Shown here in pieces: positions 41,004 through 51,440 of a stretch of DNA of 64,000 bases (its first letter is position 1; every line of letters begins with the position of its first letter). A program made the position numbers and the translations under genes. Source of the DNA: Isoetes taiwanensis (taxonomy: Eukaryota; Streptophyta; Lycopodiopsida; Isoetales; Isoetaceae); assembly GCA_021234155.1 (NCBI GenBank), contig JAJEKV010000034.1:3311819-3375818 (forward strand), read 5' to 3'. The notes below the pieces were generated by a model that saw nothing but the letters and a program-made list of their open reading frames with translations, was not told the origin of the DNA and searched no databases.

Positions 41004-41805
41004 GATGGATGCAATGATAGGTGGTCTGATTCACTTCTCTCATCCAAAATCTGCAAAGAGACAACTTGTTCCAGAAAATGTGCCGCTGCTATAAAATAGT
41101 AAACTACACTCTTGCCTCTACATGTACATTTAAAAGTCTCTCGAAAGTTTCTAGTTCCATTATATAAAAGCAAATTTAAGCCACTACACATATTCAACAA
41201 AGCAGTACCCATCGGGGTAGGCCATTGTTCCGAGTCAAATGAACGACGATCCCATCCGACATCACGCAACTCCTACTCATCTAGCTGCTCCATCCATATT
41301 GGGTCACTCTGCCATCTTGCTATTGCTGCCTGATTCCTCGCTGTTCTTCCATTGAAGTTCCCCATAAGTACCACCCCTGCAGCCATAAAATCCAGAATTT
41401 CTTGTTCAAGTATCTCAAATGGATCATCTATATCTAGGTGATACAACTGATATGTCTGCTACTTTAAGTGGGGAAAGTAACATCCTGCAATAAATACCTT
41501 ATGTTCCTTTCCCAGAAATTCCACCCAGATGCACAGCTTGGAATCCGTCACCACTTTTACCATATGTAATAATTCCTTTCTAACGTAACAAGCGAGCCCC
41601 CATATCCTCTTCTCTTCCACCCCTTCATGTTCCATACTGGATGCAAGAGACAAAAACCTAGTATATCTGGCAAGCCCAATTCTCCGTATTCCCATGTTTC
41701 TAAAAAGAAAGCCAAATCAACTGATGCCAAAACATCTTCCATGGAGTATACTTTTTCAACACTCAATTGGTTGATGCTCCACGCCATAACCCTGATGGCC
41801 TCTAT
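41004..41805 (-). pseudogene. LINE-B ORF2: APE endonuclease
   Basis: N-terminal frames read MAWSINQLSVEKVYSMEDVL, LAFFLETWEYGELGLPDILG (ET motif) and KVFIAGCYFPHLK. The G-N-F-N equivalent of GDFN is read as LMGNFNGRTA near 41,360. The C-terminal part ends LDERSESDHLSL, the SDH motif. The domain is the target-nicking endonuclease. Several frameshifts and stops break it. Confidence 0.8.
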
Positions 41806-41814
41806 TCCCTATTT

Positions 41815-42117
41815 AGAGACTTGCACTTTCCCATTTTTTCAGAATGCCCTCCTATTATTTTGCTTTACCGCTTTGAACTTTTGGATTTCTACTCTATAGC
41901 TTTCATATTGTTCCTTGGTGAGGTCCTCGTTAATCCAAATGCTCTTCCCTTTTAATTCTGCCTTTTGCTGGAGCACCTTAGTTCTACTAGCTCAGTTTAA
42001 GAATTTCACCACCGCGTTTCGTGGTTTGCCCCCTTTCAGCCTTGCTCGAAAAGCATCCTCAATCTCAATCCCTTCAAGTTTCAGTTGGTTTGAGAAAAAG
42101 CGTAGAGCCTCCACGCT
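41815..42117 (-). pseudogene. LINE-B ORF1: RRM-type C-terminal part
   Basis: The minus strand reads VEALRFFSNQLKLEGIEIED, AFRARLKGGKPRNAVVKFLN, a stop, then ELKGKSIWINEDLTKEQYES and a basic tail. It parallels LINE-A ORF1 (LKGHNIWLNDDLT). It is cut at 42,117 by the tail of LINE-C; the rest of ORF1 would lie on the far side of LINE-C, outside this window. Confidence 0.75.
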
Positions 42118-43582
42118 TGAGGGGGAGGGAAGGAGGGAGGGAGGGGGGGGAAGGGAGGGAGGGAGGGAAGGTTTTATGAACATGTGACCATCAGGTCTAG
42201 AAGAGGAACATCAATACAATGTAACATTTCCTCAAACATCTAATGATCCCTTTATAGGGTATCATTAGTCTATGTTCCCCTCCCTCTCATAATATCCAAC
42301 AAGCTTTTATAATTCTTTATGGAAATCTCTTTCATCTTCATGACATCTGCTATAAAATGTCCAACTGTCGCAGGTATCATATCAAAGAATGCCTATAGAA
42401 GTATTTCACAGGATACCCTATATCTATGCCTCAAGATCTGATATGCTGGGCAGTGCAATATCAAGTGCCCATCTTCAATCACATCATCGCCACAAACCTT
42501 GCAAGTGCGCCTATTTCTTGGGGAGATTCCCCCACCGCCCAATTTCCACGCCTAAGTGGTGTGAGCTAAGGCCTAATCTGGAAATAAGATGTTATTTAAA
42601 GTATGATAATTTGCTTTTCAAATGTGTTGCTTCTTTTAGATCCAGATTAGTCATCTTCTTGTAGAAGTCCATTTATATAGACCCATTCTTTGATCGTATC
42701 ATCCTCATCTGGTATTTCATCTAATGTCAAGCCCCAACGTCTTATCCATTCAGCTACACTCGCATACCACCCTTTTAGGCTGTCCTGAAATCATAGTCTT
42801 TTTAGGTAATCTATCATGTTCTGTGCCTTGAACCCTCCGGACGTAATTTATAGTTTGCAAGAGTGCTTCAAGTTCAAGTTCAAGTTCAAGTTCAAGTTCA
42901 AGTTCAAGTTCAAGTTCAAGTTCAAGTTCAAGTTCAAGTTCAAGTTCAAGTTCATACAGTCTTATTTCAGCCAGCATCATCTGATATGGTGTTTGCATTT
43001 TAATCCCTAGTTTTGCCAATAAGAATTTCTTTTGAATCTTCTCTACCCTCGTCCACATGTCCAAAAAAAGTCCTGGCCCCCATACCTCGCATCCGTATAG
43101 AACAACAGAGCATACTAAGGAGATATAGAGCATTTTCTTGAGTTGTCAGTCAACAATCCCATTCTTGTTACATCATCTCTGCATCGAATAAAGTGCCTTA
43201 AGCCCAACATCTGTCCTCTGCTCAACTGCATTGTTCCAATTATAGTTATGCTGCACAACCAGCCCTAGGTACTTATACGAGTCCGTAATCTCTACTTCTT
43301 CCCCTTTATAGTATAAGTGGAAGTCGTGGACTCGTATTCCAAATATATGTATTTTCATTTTTTCAAAAATTCACTTTCATCTCGTTTTAATCACAAAAAT
43401 TAGCCAAAGCCATCAAATGCTTCTACATCCCTTTCTCACTCCTGGCAAAGATCACAATGTCATCAGCATAAACCAGCAATTGTGATTCCCTCTCCTCCAT
43501 GCTCATGCATCCATCCTTCTAATTGGTCAATGTATATGCCAAAAAGAGTTGGTGACAAGGGGCATCCCTGCTTGACACCTAT
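42118..43582 (-). mobile_element. LINE-C, inserted in LINE-B and cut by CACTA
   Basis: It begins at its 3' end with (CTCC)n and a polyadenylation-like sequence at 42,169-42,176 (minus TAAAACC). Frames include SLVCSVVLYGCEVWGPGLFL, DMWTRVEKIQKKFLLAKLGI, EITDSYKYLGLVVQHNYNWN and a YADD-type ADDIVIFARSEKGM near 43,440-43,470, then GVKQGCPLSPTLFGIYIDQL, where the CACTA terminus interrupts. It is closest to LINE-A. The 5' part is beyond the CACTA insertion. Confidence 0.85.
42867..42954. repeat. (TTCAAG)n expansion inside LINE-C coding frame
   Basis: About 14.5 hexamer units on the plus strand. On the minus strand they encode a (Glu-Leu)n run between the thumb word ending in RLYELE and EALLQTINYVRR. 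LINE-A has only YELEIEALLQTI at this place. Confidence 0.9.
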
Positions 43583-44035
43583 CACTACAAGGGATCGTCG
43601 ACGTCCAACGACGTCGCGTCGTCGATGAACGCCGGACCGTCGTCGTTGATCAACGACATCGTCGTTCAACGACGACAACGTCGTTTCGACGCCGCTCAAC
43701 GACGGCCATCGTGGGGCCGACGTGGTCGGCCCCGCCAAGGGTATGGGTACCGCCGCTGCCGGGCGTGCCTTCGTGGTCAAACACGCCGCCTAAACGCCGC
43801 TCAACGACGCTTTCACGAAACCGGACGCCGCTGCGTCATGCGTGGAAATGGGCGCTTGCCAAAATGGCGTACCGCGTGTCAAGACGCTGCCAGCCGCCGC
43901 TGCCGCGTTGAACGACGCCGCTGCTTGGCCGACGTGTCACGCCCGCCGTGGCATGGTGCCGGGTGCCAAGCCGGCCTTCGCCTCAAGGTCAAGACATCGC
44001 CGGCTTAAACGCCGCTTAACGACGCCACGCAGAGG
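43583..44035. repeat. CACTA 5' terminus and subterminal repeats
   Basis: The terminal word CACTACAAGG is followed by dense AACGACG, GACGTCG and GCCGTT words in both orientations. TNPA-type proteins bind such repeats in En/Spm. A 3-bp TAT precedes the terminus (possible target duplication). Confidence 0.8.
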
Positions 44036-44058
44036 AATTTTTTTTTTTTTTGCCAAAT

Positions 44059-44086
44059 AAAACCCTAACCCTAACCCTAACCCTAC
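44059..44086. repeat. Short interstitial CCCTAA run
   Basis: Nearly four units of CCCTAA on the plus strand next to a 12-T run. Plant telomeres usually have CCCTAAA, so this is a six-base variant or coincidence. Confidence 0.7.
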
Positions 44087-44297
44087 ATCCACGTTATAAG
44101 TGGATCCATCAATAGGGCCAAGTATTCTTATTTTTGAGTGTTCTTCCCTATCTTGCTATAATGGTCCTAAGCTTGAAGACCACCTTCAGCTGATATGTTC
44201 CTTCTAGCAAGTAATCCTCCTCCTCCAAGGGAAGACAACTCCAAAGAACCCCCGCTTCTCTCCGGCCGAGAACCCTCCCTTCACCATCGTGGCAAAG

Positions 44298-44462
44298 ATG
44301 AGTGAAAAGGAGCTTCTGATTGCACTAACATCTGGCGTTCCATGCGGGGAACGACTGGTAGAATGGCTCACCGAGCCAAACAAAGAGAAAACGACATTAA
44401 TGGTGCGGATAATGATGCAAATGGTTGCATCAAACCGCCACGCCCTCGATGGACATAAGTAA
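44298..44462 (+). CDS. Small ORF of unknown function in CACTA 5' region
   Basis: A 54-codon frame with amphipathic, protein-like composition: MSEKELLIALTSGVPCGERL, then VEWLTEPNKEKTTLMV and a Met-rich helix. A Pro/Leu-rich open stretch precedes it. The sequence after the stop is AT-rich, like a 3' UTR. I do not recognise it. It could be an exon of a longer gene or a chance frame. Confidence 0.3.
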   Translation: MSEKELLIALTSGVPCGERLVEWLTEPNKEKTTLMVRIMMQMVASNRHALDGHK

Positions 44463-44609
44463 TGTATAAGCTTTTTTTATGAATGGAAACAATAAGTTTT
44501 TTTATCTATTTGTGTTGTCGCTGTATAAGCTTATTTTATGAATGGGAACAATCAAGATTTTTATTTATTTGTGTTATTTGTATTGTATGTTGTTTCGCTA
44601 TGTTAAACA

Positions 44610-44800
44610 ATCACGCTTGGTCGCTTAACGACGTTATGATCATTTGACGCCGTTAAACGACGCCATGATCATCCGACGTGGCATATGAGGGGGCATCGAC
44701 GGCGCAAGAAGATGTGGCATGCCTAGGTGTCGTCGACGCCGCCTTTGGCATCGTTAAACGACGTCACACGACGCCGATAAACGACGCCACATATGGCGGA
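44610..44800. repeat. Second block of CACTA-type subterminal repeats
   Basis: Further TTAACGACG/GACGCCG words (for example TTAAACGACGCC) after 0.5 kb of different sequence. Either one element with split subterminal regions or a small related element beside it. Confidence 0.55.
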
Positions 44801-44974
44801 ACCCTACCGCTCGGGTTATTTACTTGTTATTTTCACCGCTTGTTTCGATTTTTTTTTTCTCGCGGGTCTTCATAAGGTAAGATCTTTGCTTTAATCTTTG
44901 TGTTAGAGTTAAACACCTCCAAATGCTAATAGATTAGAAGATTGAATCTTGAAAGTATGTTAAAAACTTGAGGG

Positions 44975-45175
44975 ATGCATGATCAAGGTAATCGGCCGGT
45001 TCCATCCCGAATGGAGAAGACTAAATGTATCGGGTTTATGCACCTCGTAACGTAAGTTTCAATCTTCATAGATTACAAAAAGATTTGAAAGGTTGCGTGA
45101 ATATAAGGTAATCGGGTCGACTCCATTTCAAATGGAGAGGACTAGATGTATCGGTTCGTGCACCCTTCAATCAAA
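44975..45175. repeat. Two-unit tandem repeat in CACTA leader
   Basis: Two copies of about 115 bp share AAGGTAATCGG, CC(A)T...AATGGAGA and GACTA(A/G)ATGTATCGG. A related three-copy repeat lies at 62,837-63,235. Confidence 0.6.
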
Positions 45176-45320
45176 TGCTTTTAAATATCATAAACGCTTG
45201 TATGAATCAATCTTAAGAATAAACATTTGATAAAATCATGAAAAAAACATGGATATTTATAATTATTATATTATTACATGGTTTTTTATTAATATTTTTA
45301 TTGTTTACTAGAAAAACAAC

Positions 45321-45479
45321 ATGGACGAACGTCAGAAGGAATTTGAACGTAAAGTGAGACAGAAAGCTTTGAGAAAGTTACATGGCGACTTGCGCAAGAA
45401 TGTTACCCCAACAATTGCCACAAATAGTCCAATTAGACCCAAAGGACCTAGTCTTCCTAGAGGTCGGGGGTGTGCATGA
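45321..45479 (+). CDS. Putative CACTA first coding exon, basic peptide
   Basis: 52 codons: MDERQKEFERKVRQKALRKL, HGDLRKNVTPTIATNSPIRP, then a PSLPRGRG end. It is strongly basic and helical. TGA closes it unless a splice donor is used before (AGAGGTCGG near 45,460). It lies upstream of two exon-like segments in the same strand, so it is probably the start of a CACTA gene. Confidence 0.45.
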   Translation: MDERQKEFERKVRQKALRKLHGDLRKNVTPTIATNSPIRPKGPSLPRGRGCA

Positions 45480-45565
45480 AATGAATGTCACCATGTATGT
45501 ACCATAAACATGTTTCGAATGATTAGTTAACTTTATATCTTGATGTTACTTTTTTTTTTTGCAGT

Positions 45566-45717
45566 TGTACTTGACAGAGCGGTTATATTGCAATTGTTCG
45601 ATGTGCAAAGGACAAATAAAACGGATGAGAAAGACCGCCCCCCACCATGTTGAGAAATATGGTGAATGCCCGACAAATCCAAAGGTTTCTGACGCACATG
45701 TGGGGTATTCCAACGAG
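45566..45717 (+). pseudogene. CACTA exon with CxC...H...H zinc-like motif
   Basis: Bounded by a strong acceptor (T-run then TTTTTTGCAG) and donor (GAGGTATAAT). It reads RLYCNCSMCKGQIKRMRKTA then PHHVEKYGECPTNPK. C-x-C-x2-C followed by HH...K.G.C looks like a small zinc-binding or DNA-binding module of the type found N-terminally in CACTA proteins. The open frame and splice borders support a real exon. Confidence 0.5.
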
Positions 45718-45807
45718 GTATAATACACGAATCTTATGAACGATAATCAACTACTTTCATGTACTTGAATCGATGTCTTAACTTAGTTTGCTTGTATTTT
45801 TGTTAGG

Positions 45808-46300
45808 AAGAAATTGAGAATGAAGTGAGCTCAAGCAGAGATATAGATTTTGGGGTTATGTTGTCATTGGAAGTAGATGATGTTGATACTATGAATGCGC
45901 TCATAGAAAACCCTACAAAAAAAAGCCATCAACTTCCTCAAAGAGTATCCCATTACGTGATAGAACTCGTCGCGGCAATGGCCGCTGCCAAGATTGGAGG
46001 GAATGACAATGTTCATCAAAATTGGAATGTACTAGATCATGTCGAAGAAAATAATCTTCCACCTTCACTAGTCCATTTGGTCCAGCCCTTTTTTACGATA
46101 AAGATCGTAAGAAATTCAATGCATGGCCTAGAGGCAAGCCAATTATTTATGGGGAGCAATTTACATATTGGGGTAGGCAAGACATGATTAAAAATAGTCG
46201 GGTCCCCGGTGGCTGGCCTCGATTATATATTATGACTAGTGTGAAAGTCAAAGATGGTAATGACTGCTCCTTTAATGCCATATGTAGGTCCCGAATATAA
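45808..46300 (+). pseudogene. CACTA exon of unknown domain
   Basis: After an acceptor TTTTTGTTAG the frame reads EEIENEVSSSRDIDFGVMLS and VSHYVIELVAAMAAAKIGGN. Near 46,080 a one-base shift moves the sense to ALFYDKDRKKFNAWPRGKPI, IYGEQFTYWGRQDMIKNS and GGWPRLYIMTSVKVKDGND. The second half is strongly protein-like. I do not know the family. It directly precedes a SET-like segment on the same strand. Confidence 0.45.
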
Positions 46301-46363
46301 ACTCGCACTTGGCATAAATTGAGTAAGCATCGCTGGCGATGCTCATCTATGGCCTAAATTCAA

Positions 46364-46670
46364 ATGCAACGAACAATATCCAAGCCCGGTGACTACACGC
46401 AAGCTTCACATATATTGATGGTCGCCCCTCGCCAGCATGGAAACCTTGTCGCTTTTATTAATAGCTCTATCGAGAATCCTGAAGCTACCAATTGTGAATT
46501 TGTCGAGGCAAACAAAGACCAAGAAGATTTTTTAGCCGAAAAATTGACCGGAGATATATCATGGTTTATGCTATAAAAACTTTGTGTATTGGTGATGAAT
46601 TGTTCATTGAATATGAATACGGTAGACCAATAACGAGGTCCTTTGATGATGTACTCAAATTACTCATATA
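46364..46670 (+). pseudogene. SET-domain-like segment in CACTA
   Basis: The frame reads ILMVAPRQHGNLVAFINSSI, ENPEATNCEFVEANK; after a one-base shift it continues MVYAIKTLCIGDELFIEYEY with GRPITRSF. The word order (GN-x-A-x-FINxS...N-C-x-F, hydrophobic strand, then GDELfxeYxYG) is that of the C-terminal half of SET methyltransferase domains (N-x-a-RFINHSC.PN ... I..GEEL..DYG). The pseudoknot Asn-His is reduced to INSS, so AdoMet binding is doubtful. Family assignment is from pattern only. Confidence 0.45.
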
Positions 46671-46959
46671 ATTTTGTCTAATGCACCATTTTTCTTCTTC
46701 TTCTTCAATTCTTCTTCTTCTTCTCTTGAATGAGATTGCACATATTGAAGATAAATGTGTATTATATCTTCAATATATGCTTTGATTATGACATAAAATT
46801 TTATATTTCGCTCGCTATTAAATGCTTAAAATTTAACAAACACGGGCTCTCAATGTATGTATCAATCACGATATATTTCGCTTAATCCGACGTGCGTGGT
46901 AGGCAAGTGGATATAAGACCACATCCAAGCTGCATCAATTGGCGACATCAAAAGTCATT
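46671..46959. other. AT-rich spacer with TTC run
   Basis: Contains a short imperfect (TTC)n tract at 46,690-46,724 and otherwise nothing recognisable. Confidence 0.5.
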
Positions 46960-48480
46960 ATGATAGCGTAATTAGAATACATTGAGCAAAGATGGTACAA
47001 ACATGGGCACAACGATAATGAAGAGTACAATGATGAAGATGAACAGAATACGATGATGAAGATGATGACAATGCCCCTATGGACTACTTCATGGAAGTTG
47101 AAGAACCCATAGTCGACATGTTAGATGCATTTGGCCCAATCTTCGACAAATCCACCTAGATGACGATATAAATACTCCTAACGATGGTCATGAAGATCAC
47201 GCTTTATTGAGGAGGCGATAAAGCATTATATCCAAAAGCAAGCATATCTAGATTGACGACATCTTTATTGATATTAAACCTTCAAGCCAAATTCAAATGG
47301 AGCAATGCCAGTTGTTACGGCTTTGTTAGAGTAAGTACAATTGCAATCACTTGACTTATTGAATTTGTAGTTGAATGTATAATGTAAAGGTCCGCTTTTA
47401 TACGTGTTATTGCAAGAGAAAATACTCCCACAAGGGAACACTATGCCCAAAAGTCGACCGAAATAAAAAAATATATTGGCAGCCATCGGTTTAGGGCTAC
47501 CATAAGATTCACGCTTGTCCAAATGATTGCATGGTATATTATCCGGATGACATCTACAAGAACACGTAAACATGCCCTAAAATGTGGTGCCTCTAGGTAC
47601 AATGCAGATGCCAAGGGAAAGACCGCCCCGATGAAGGTGGTTCGCTACTTTCCATTGATCCCTCGCATAAGGCTATTGTTTCGATGTGAATCTCTAGCTT
47701 CGCCATGGGTTGGTGTGCCGCTAATGCGCCGAGTGACAATGTACTCGCGGGTTAGTGACCGCAAGCAATGGAAGCATATTGATGAAACATGGCCGGAATT
47801 TGGAAGAGAGCCACGAAAATCTCGATTAGGGTTGGCAAACGGATGGTGTTAATCCTTATGGACGCCAATCACCGCTGTGGGTCAACTTGGCCAAGAGTGT
47901 TGATCAACTATAATTTACCACCGTGGTTACTCATGAAGACTAGCCATTTAATGGTAGTACTATTAGTTCCGTGGACCGAAGAAGCCGGAAAGTCTAGATC
48001 CGTATCTGAAAATAGTTATTGATGAGCTTCTGACATTGTGGAGTGAAGGTATTGAAGTTTACGATGTCTCAAGAGAACTTCGTGCTGAACGAAGATTTAC
48101 CTTGAGAGCAATCTTAATGTGGACAACGAGCGATTGGCCTGGTTTGTATGAACTCTCCGACTCCAAGTGTCCGGATATGCGATGTCACTTGTGTGGGTTT
48201 GAACAGTTGAACTCTCGCGGCCAACGGCATTGCACAAAAATGTCTATGCAAACTTCAAGAGATATCTGCCACTGGAAAATCGACTTCGATACGTAGGTCC
48301 AAGAGAAAAACATTGCACTGAAGAGCCTCCCAAAAGGTTGACAATGAGAGATTGGGGTAACATGTGGGATGCCGCCGAAGGAAATAAGGTTAAGGGAATG
48401 AAGTGGAAAGCATCCTTCTTCCTTCTACCCTATTGGACGTAATTGAAGATTCATCATCTTCTTGATCCCATGCACATCTT
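46960..48480 (+). pseudogene. CACTA TNP2 transposase remnant
   Basis: An acidic N-terminal stretch (WYKHGHNDNEEYNDEDE) is followed by HACPNDCMVYYPDDIYKNT, CPKCGASRYN, MKVVRYFPLIPRIRLLF, WKHIDETWPEFGREPRKSRL GLA, NYNLPPWLLMKTS-like words, VIDELLTLWSEGIEVYDVSR and FTLRAILMWTTSDWPGLYEL. These are, in order, the CPNDC..., CP.CG.sRy, Vl.YFPl.pRLqrlf, W...D...P.Fa.dpRn.RLgla, YNLPPWLc.K, Idel..LW..Gv.tyD and FtLraaLmWTinDfPA words of plant TNP2. DPMHIFKNV closes the domain. The protein is broken by many stops and shifts. Confidence 0.85.
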
Positions 48481-49300
48481 TAAAAACGTTTTGCGCCTAT
48501 TTGGAAGCATGTCACCGGACGTAGAACACAGATGCAAAGACGAGAAGATCTACAAGAAGTCGGATCAAAATCTAAAGCATGGTTAAATGTCGAAGAAGGA
48601 ATAAGGCCACAAGTGGATTGGATCGCGCCTAGAAAATGTATGAAACCCGCTCGAAGCGATCAAGGCAATAAAGACTCCGACAGATATATGCATTCGCTAT
48701 GCAATTGTTTCTCCAACGGCGGGGTTAACCGGGTTGAAATCTCATGATTGGCATAAGATGTTGCGCTTTGTTATGCCTATTGTTCTCAGGGGTCGCCTCA
48801 CGACGGTCCACTACATGCAATATGTCTCCTATCGAAGTTTTCCGTGTTCGCACGGATTTAGAAAACACTCGATGCTGAACTCTCACTTAACTTTTTTTCT
48901 TTCTTAAATCATATTTAGATGGATTACAAGGAAGGAGATACCGACAAATGAAATTGCGGACATGCTAACTAAGGTCGCTGAGGCATGTTGTATGCTAGAG
49001 AAAGAATTCCCAACAAGTTTTCTCTCGACATACAAACTCACTTACTAGTGCATTTAGTGGACGGCGTAGAGCTTGCAGCACAACAAATCCTAGATGGATG
49101 TTTTTTTTATAGAACGCTTCAAGGTCCTCAAGGACTTCAGACGCCGGGCAAGGCCGAGGGTTGCATGGTCGAGGGTTGGTTAGCACGAGAGTCATTATTC
49201 TATGTCACCGAAGTTCTTGGCCGATCTACACCCCAATGCTCCACGATTATGGACCGATGAAGACACTCCAACTATAGTTGGAGAAGTTCCCGGCTGAAGA
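48481..49300 (+). pseudogene. CACTA DUF4218 remnant
   Basis: GLKSHDWHKMLRFVMPIVLR matches the (l/g)KsHDyH.llq.llPi.lR opening of DUF4218, the domain fused to or following TNP2. Later VAEACCMLEKEFPTSFLS matches the L..lE..FPpsFfd word, and FFIERFKVLKDFRRRARPR the ERfm..lk.yv.n.arPEg word. Frames change several times, and an AT-rich intron-like gap lies at 48,885-48,915. Confidence 0.75.
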
Positions 49301-49679
49301 CCACGTAAGAAATTGTTCACACTAGAAGAACAGGCAAAAGTCAATAAGTTTCTCATCTACAACTCCACCCCATGGAGAAATGGATAAAAAATACGAGGAA
49401 GAAAAAAAATAAAGAGAGATGAGGAGAGAAGACGCTATCGACAAAAGAATCGCAAAACAACCACTTCCGATCATCATCTAGGGTCCCGCCAAGTGAGATA
49501 AACAATAAATGGCTGCTCGAACAACTAGAGATGGCAAGGCAACGTATTTAACATGTTTCTAGCGAAGAATTTGCATATGCTAAAGGCGTGTCACTATTTG
49601 TAAGTGCAACTTAATAGCATATAATTCACGAAGTTTCGCTCGTTATTTTGAACATTTGTTCCTTTACTTTGTAGTATAA
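49301..49679 (+). other. CACTA region between DUF4218 and DUF4216
   Basis: A basic, coiled-coil-like stretch (KRDEERRRYRQKNRKTTTSD) lies near 49,410-49,480, with stops on either side. No domain is recognised. Confidence 0.4.
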
Positions 49680-50130
49680 TTCATATGCATCAATATGGTC
49701 TTCCGGTGCTCACTTTCGACGACAAAGTGTGGATCATGGCAAACGCACTTATGATTGTGGTATATCAGCAAAGTTTAGTACGCTTTGCCGACCGGTAGTG
49801 CGTACCCAAACCCAATCGAGGCAATGTTGGAATGGATTGGTACTATAAAGACTATCATGGAGGTTGATGTCGGTAGTGCATTCAAAACAATGTTGTTTGA
49901 TGCCTAATGGTTTGATCTTGTGTGTACCGGGTGCTCATGCCACGATACGCAAAGATCCGAAAGTGGCCCCAGATTCACTAGATTCAACTCGCGCCTGTAT
50001 CGCGGGTCAAGACACACCGTGAGGGTTGAGCAATGTGAACAAGTATGTTTACTTGGATGCAATAAAATTTATATATGTCATTAACAAAGGAACTAATGTA
50101 ATAGAGGTTTTGTAGGTCACCTTCGCTCCG
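49680..50130 (+). pseudogene. CACTA DUF4216-like remnant
   Basis: GTIKTIMEVDVGSAFKTMLF followed by DA, a stop and WFDLVC resembles the yyG.l..IiElDY..gfkvvLFkCdWvD core of DUF4216, a usual C-terminal companion in plant CACTA proteins. VRVEQCEQVCLLGCNKIY matches the later ..A.Qv.Qvfyv.D word. Broken by stops. Confidence 0.6.
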
Positions 50131-50639
50131 CATCCTTTGCAAGATCGGTGGTGGTTCAGAAGTTCCATGTAAGGCTCGCCCCCGCGCATATTTGAAGGTG
50201 AAGAAGAGATGGCGGCCTAATAGGGAGGTTGGGGGTTGGGGGCGACTATTGTCATGATAGAAGACTACCATCGATTGAACCTTCATTACTTTATTATGAT
50301 TATTATATTTTCTTCCCCACATATGAATAAGAAAATACTTTGGCATGCTAATTTGTGTATACTACAAACCATATTAGGCAACATTAGTATTGCAACTTCG
50401 GGTTATCATAGACATTTATGCCAAGTTAATTGGCATCCTAGTATAGACCTATGGCTTGCAAGCTCGACATCGTGGCAGTTCTACATACGCTTGAGTACAC
50501 GCTTTTATGTTTAATTAATCATAAAATGTGAAGATTCCCTTCAAAATGCAAGATTCATATACAAAAATCATATATGTATTCCTTCAAAATACAAAATTCA
50601 TATAAAACCCATACACAATTCAAATACACAAAACAAAGT

Positions 50640-51085
50640 GGATGCCAAAGGCACATCTAGTGGTATATATCAAAGATCCAAGCAGATCCACTCGCTTGAG
50701 GCTCGGCGGTGCTCGACGGTGATTTCCTCCACCCCGCCGAAACAAGCCTCCCGGCATGGAATCCAAGCCCTCCGGGCGTGGTGTCCTGCTTTCCCAAGGA
50801 ATTCATGTACGAAGCACTTCCCGCGATGCCCCGGTTGGTCCGGTGCAACTTTTGAAAGTAGGGCTTCAAAGAAATGTTTCCTTCCCAAAGGCCCCTATCC
50901 TCTAGCATACGGGCCAAGCACAACGAAGTTCACCATGCATTTCTTCGTGCACTCGAGCCCAGATTGAGGGAAGGTTCCGCCTCCCAAGCACGCGAAGCGA
51001 GGTCTTTCTTGCCCCCTATCATGCAGCTTTGTCATGGCTTGCTTGAACTCCGCCTTTCTTGGGTTAGGTTCGCCTCTAGCCACTC
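50640..51085 (-). pseudogene. Unrecognised convergent ORF of CACTA 3' part
   Basis: Two overlapping minus-strand frames read KAEFKQAMTKLHDRGQERPR, FACLGGGTFPQSGLECTKKC, MVNFVVLGPYARMLEDRGLW and EGNISLKPYFQKLHRTNRGI. The composition is protein-like and the joined frames change once near 50,915. Its place before the 3' subterminal repeats would suit a second, convergent CACTA gene such as a TNPA-like factor, but the sequence matches nothing I know. Confidence 0.35.
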
Positions 51086-51321
51086 GACCGAGGCGCTCAG
51101 TTCAGTGCCAGCAGCCACCGCGACGGCGGCCTGCAGTGCGGCATCAAGCTGGCATGCATCGAGAAGCGGCCATGGCAGATGTAGGTGAGGAGTCTCACTA
51201 AGGAGGAGGAGGAGGAAGCCGGAGGGCGCAGGAGCGAGGGACGGAGGGCTATGGAGAAGCCGGAGGACTAATAGGGCAATATATATGGCATCTCAAAGAT
51301 ACCTAAAACAAAACAAATTTC

Positions 51322-51425
51322 AGACGACGCCGTTATAGCCGCTAACGCCGTTATAGACGCCGTTGAACGACCTTTAAACGCCGTTAAACGACGCTATACG
51401 CCTTAAAACGACGCCTCGTTTTTTA
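51322..51425. repeat. CACTA 3' subterminal-like repeats
   Basis: Words GACGCCGTT, AACGCCGTT, TTAAACGCCG and TTAAACGACGC recur as in the 5' subterminal region. No terminal CTTGTAGTG follows. Confidence 0.6.
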
Positions 51426-51440
51426 AAAGTCATCGGCCGG

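Larger units (their letters stand above)
43583..51440 (+). mobile_element. CACTA (En/Spm-type) transposon, degenerate
   Basis: The element starts CACTACAAGG directly after the LINE-C codons for IGVKQ. Subterminal repeats of AACGACG/CGTCGTT type follow, then plus-strand coding remnants of TNP2, DUF4218 and DUF4216, the standard plant CACTA set, and a second block of the same subterminal repeats at 51,322-51,425. The 3' terminal inverted repeat (CTTGTAGTG) was not found, and LINE-C does not resume in the window. The right end given is therefore the end of the second subterminal block; the true end may be farther right, with the 52-61 kb array inside it. Confidence 0.75.

Noticed and set aside
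44059-44086. Telomeric repeat as a sign of a chromosome end or fusion
   Set aside because: Fewer than four units, six-base rather than the plant seven-base form, and inside a transposon.
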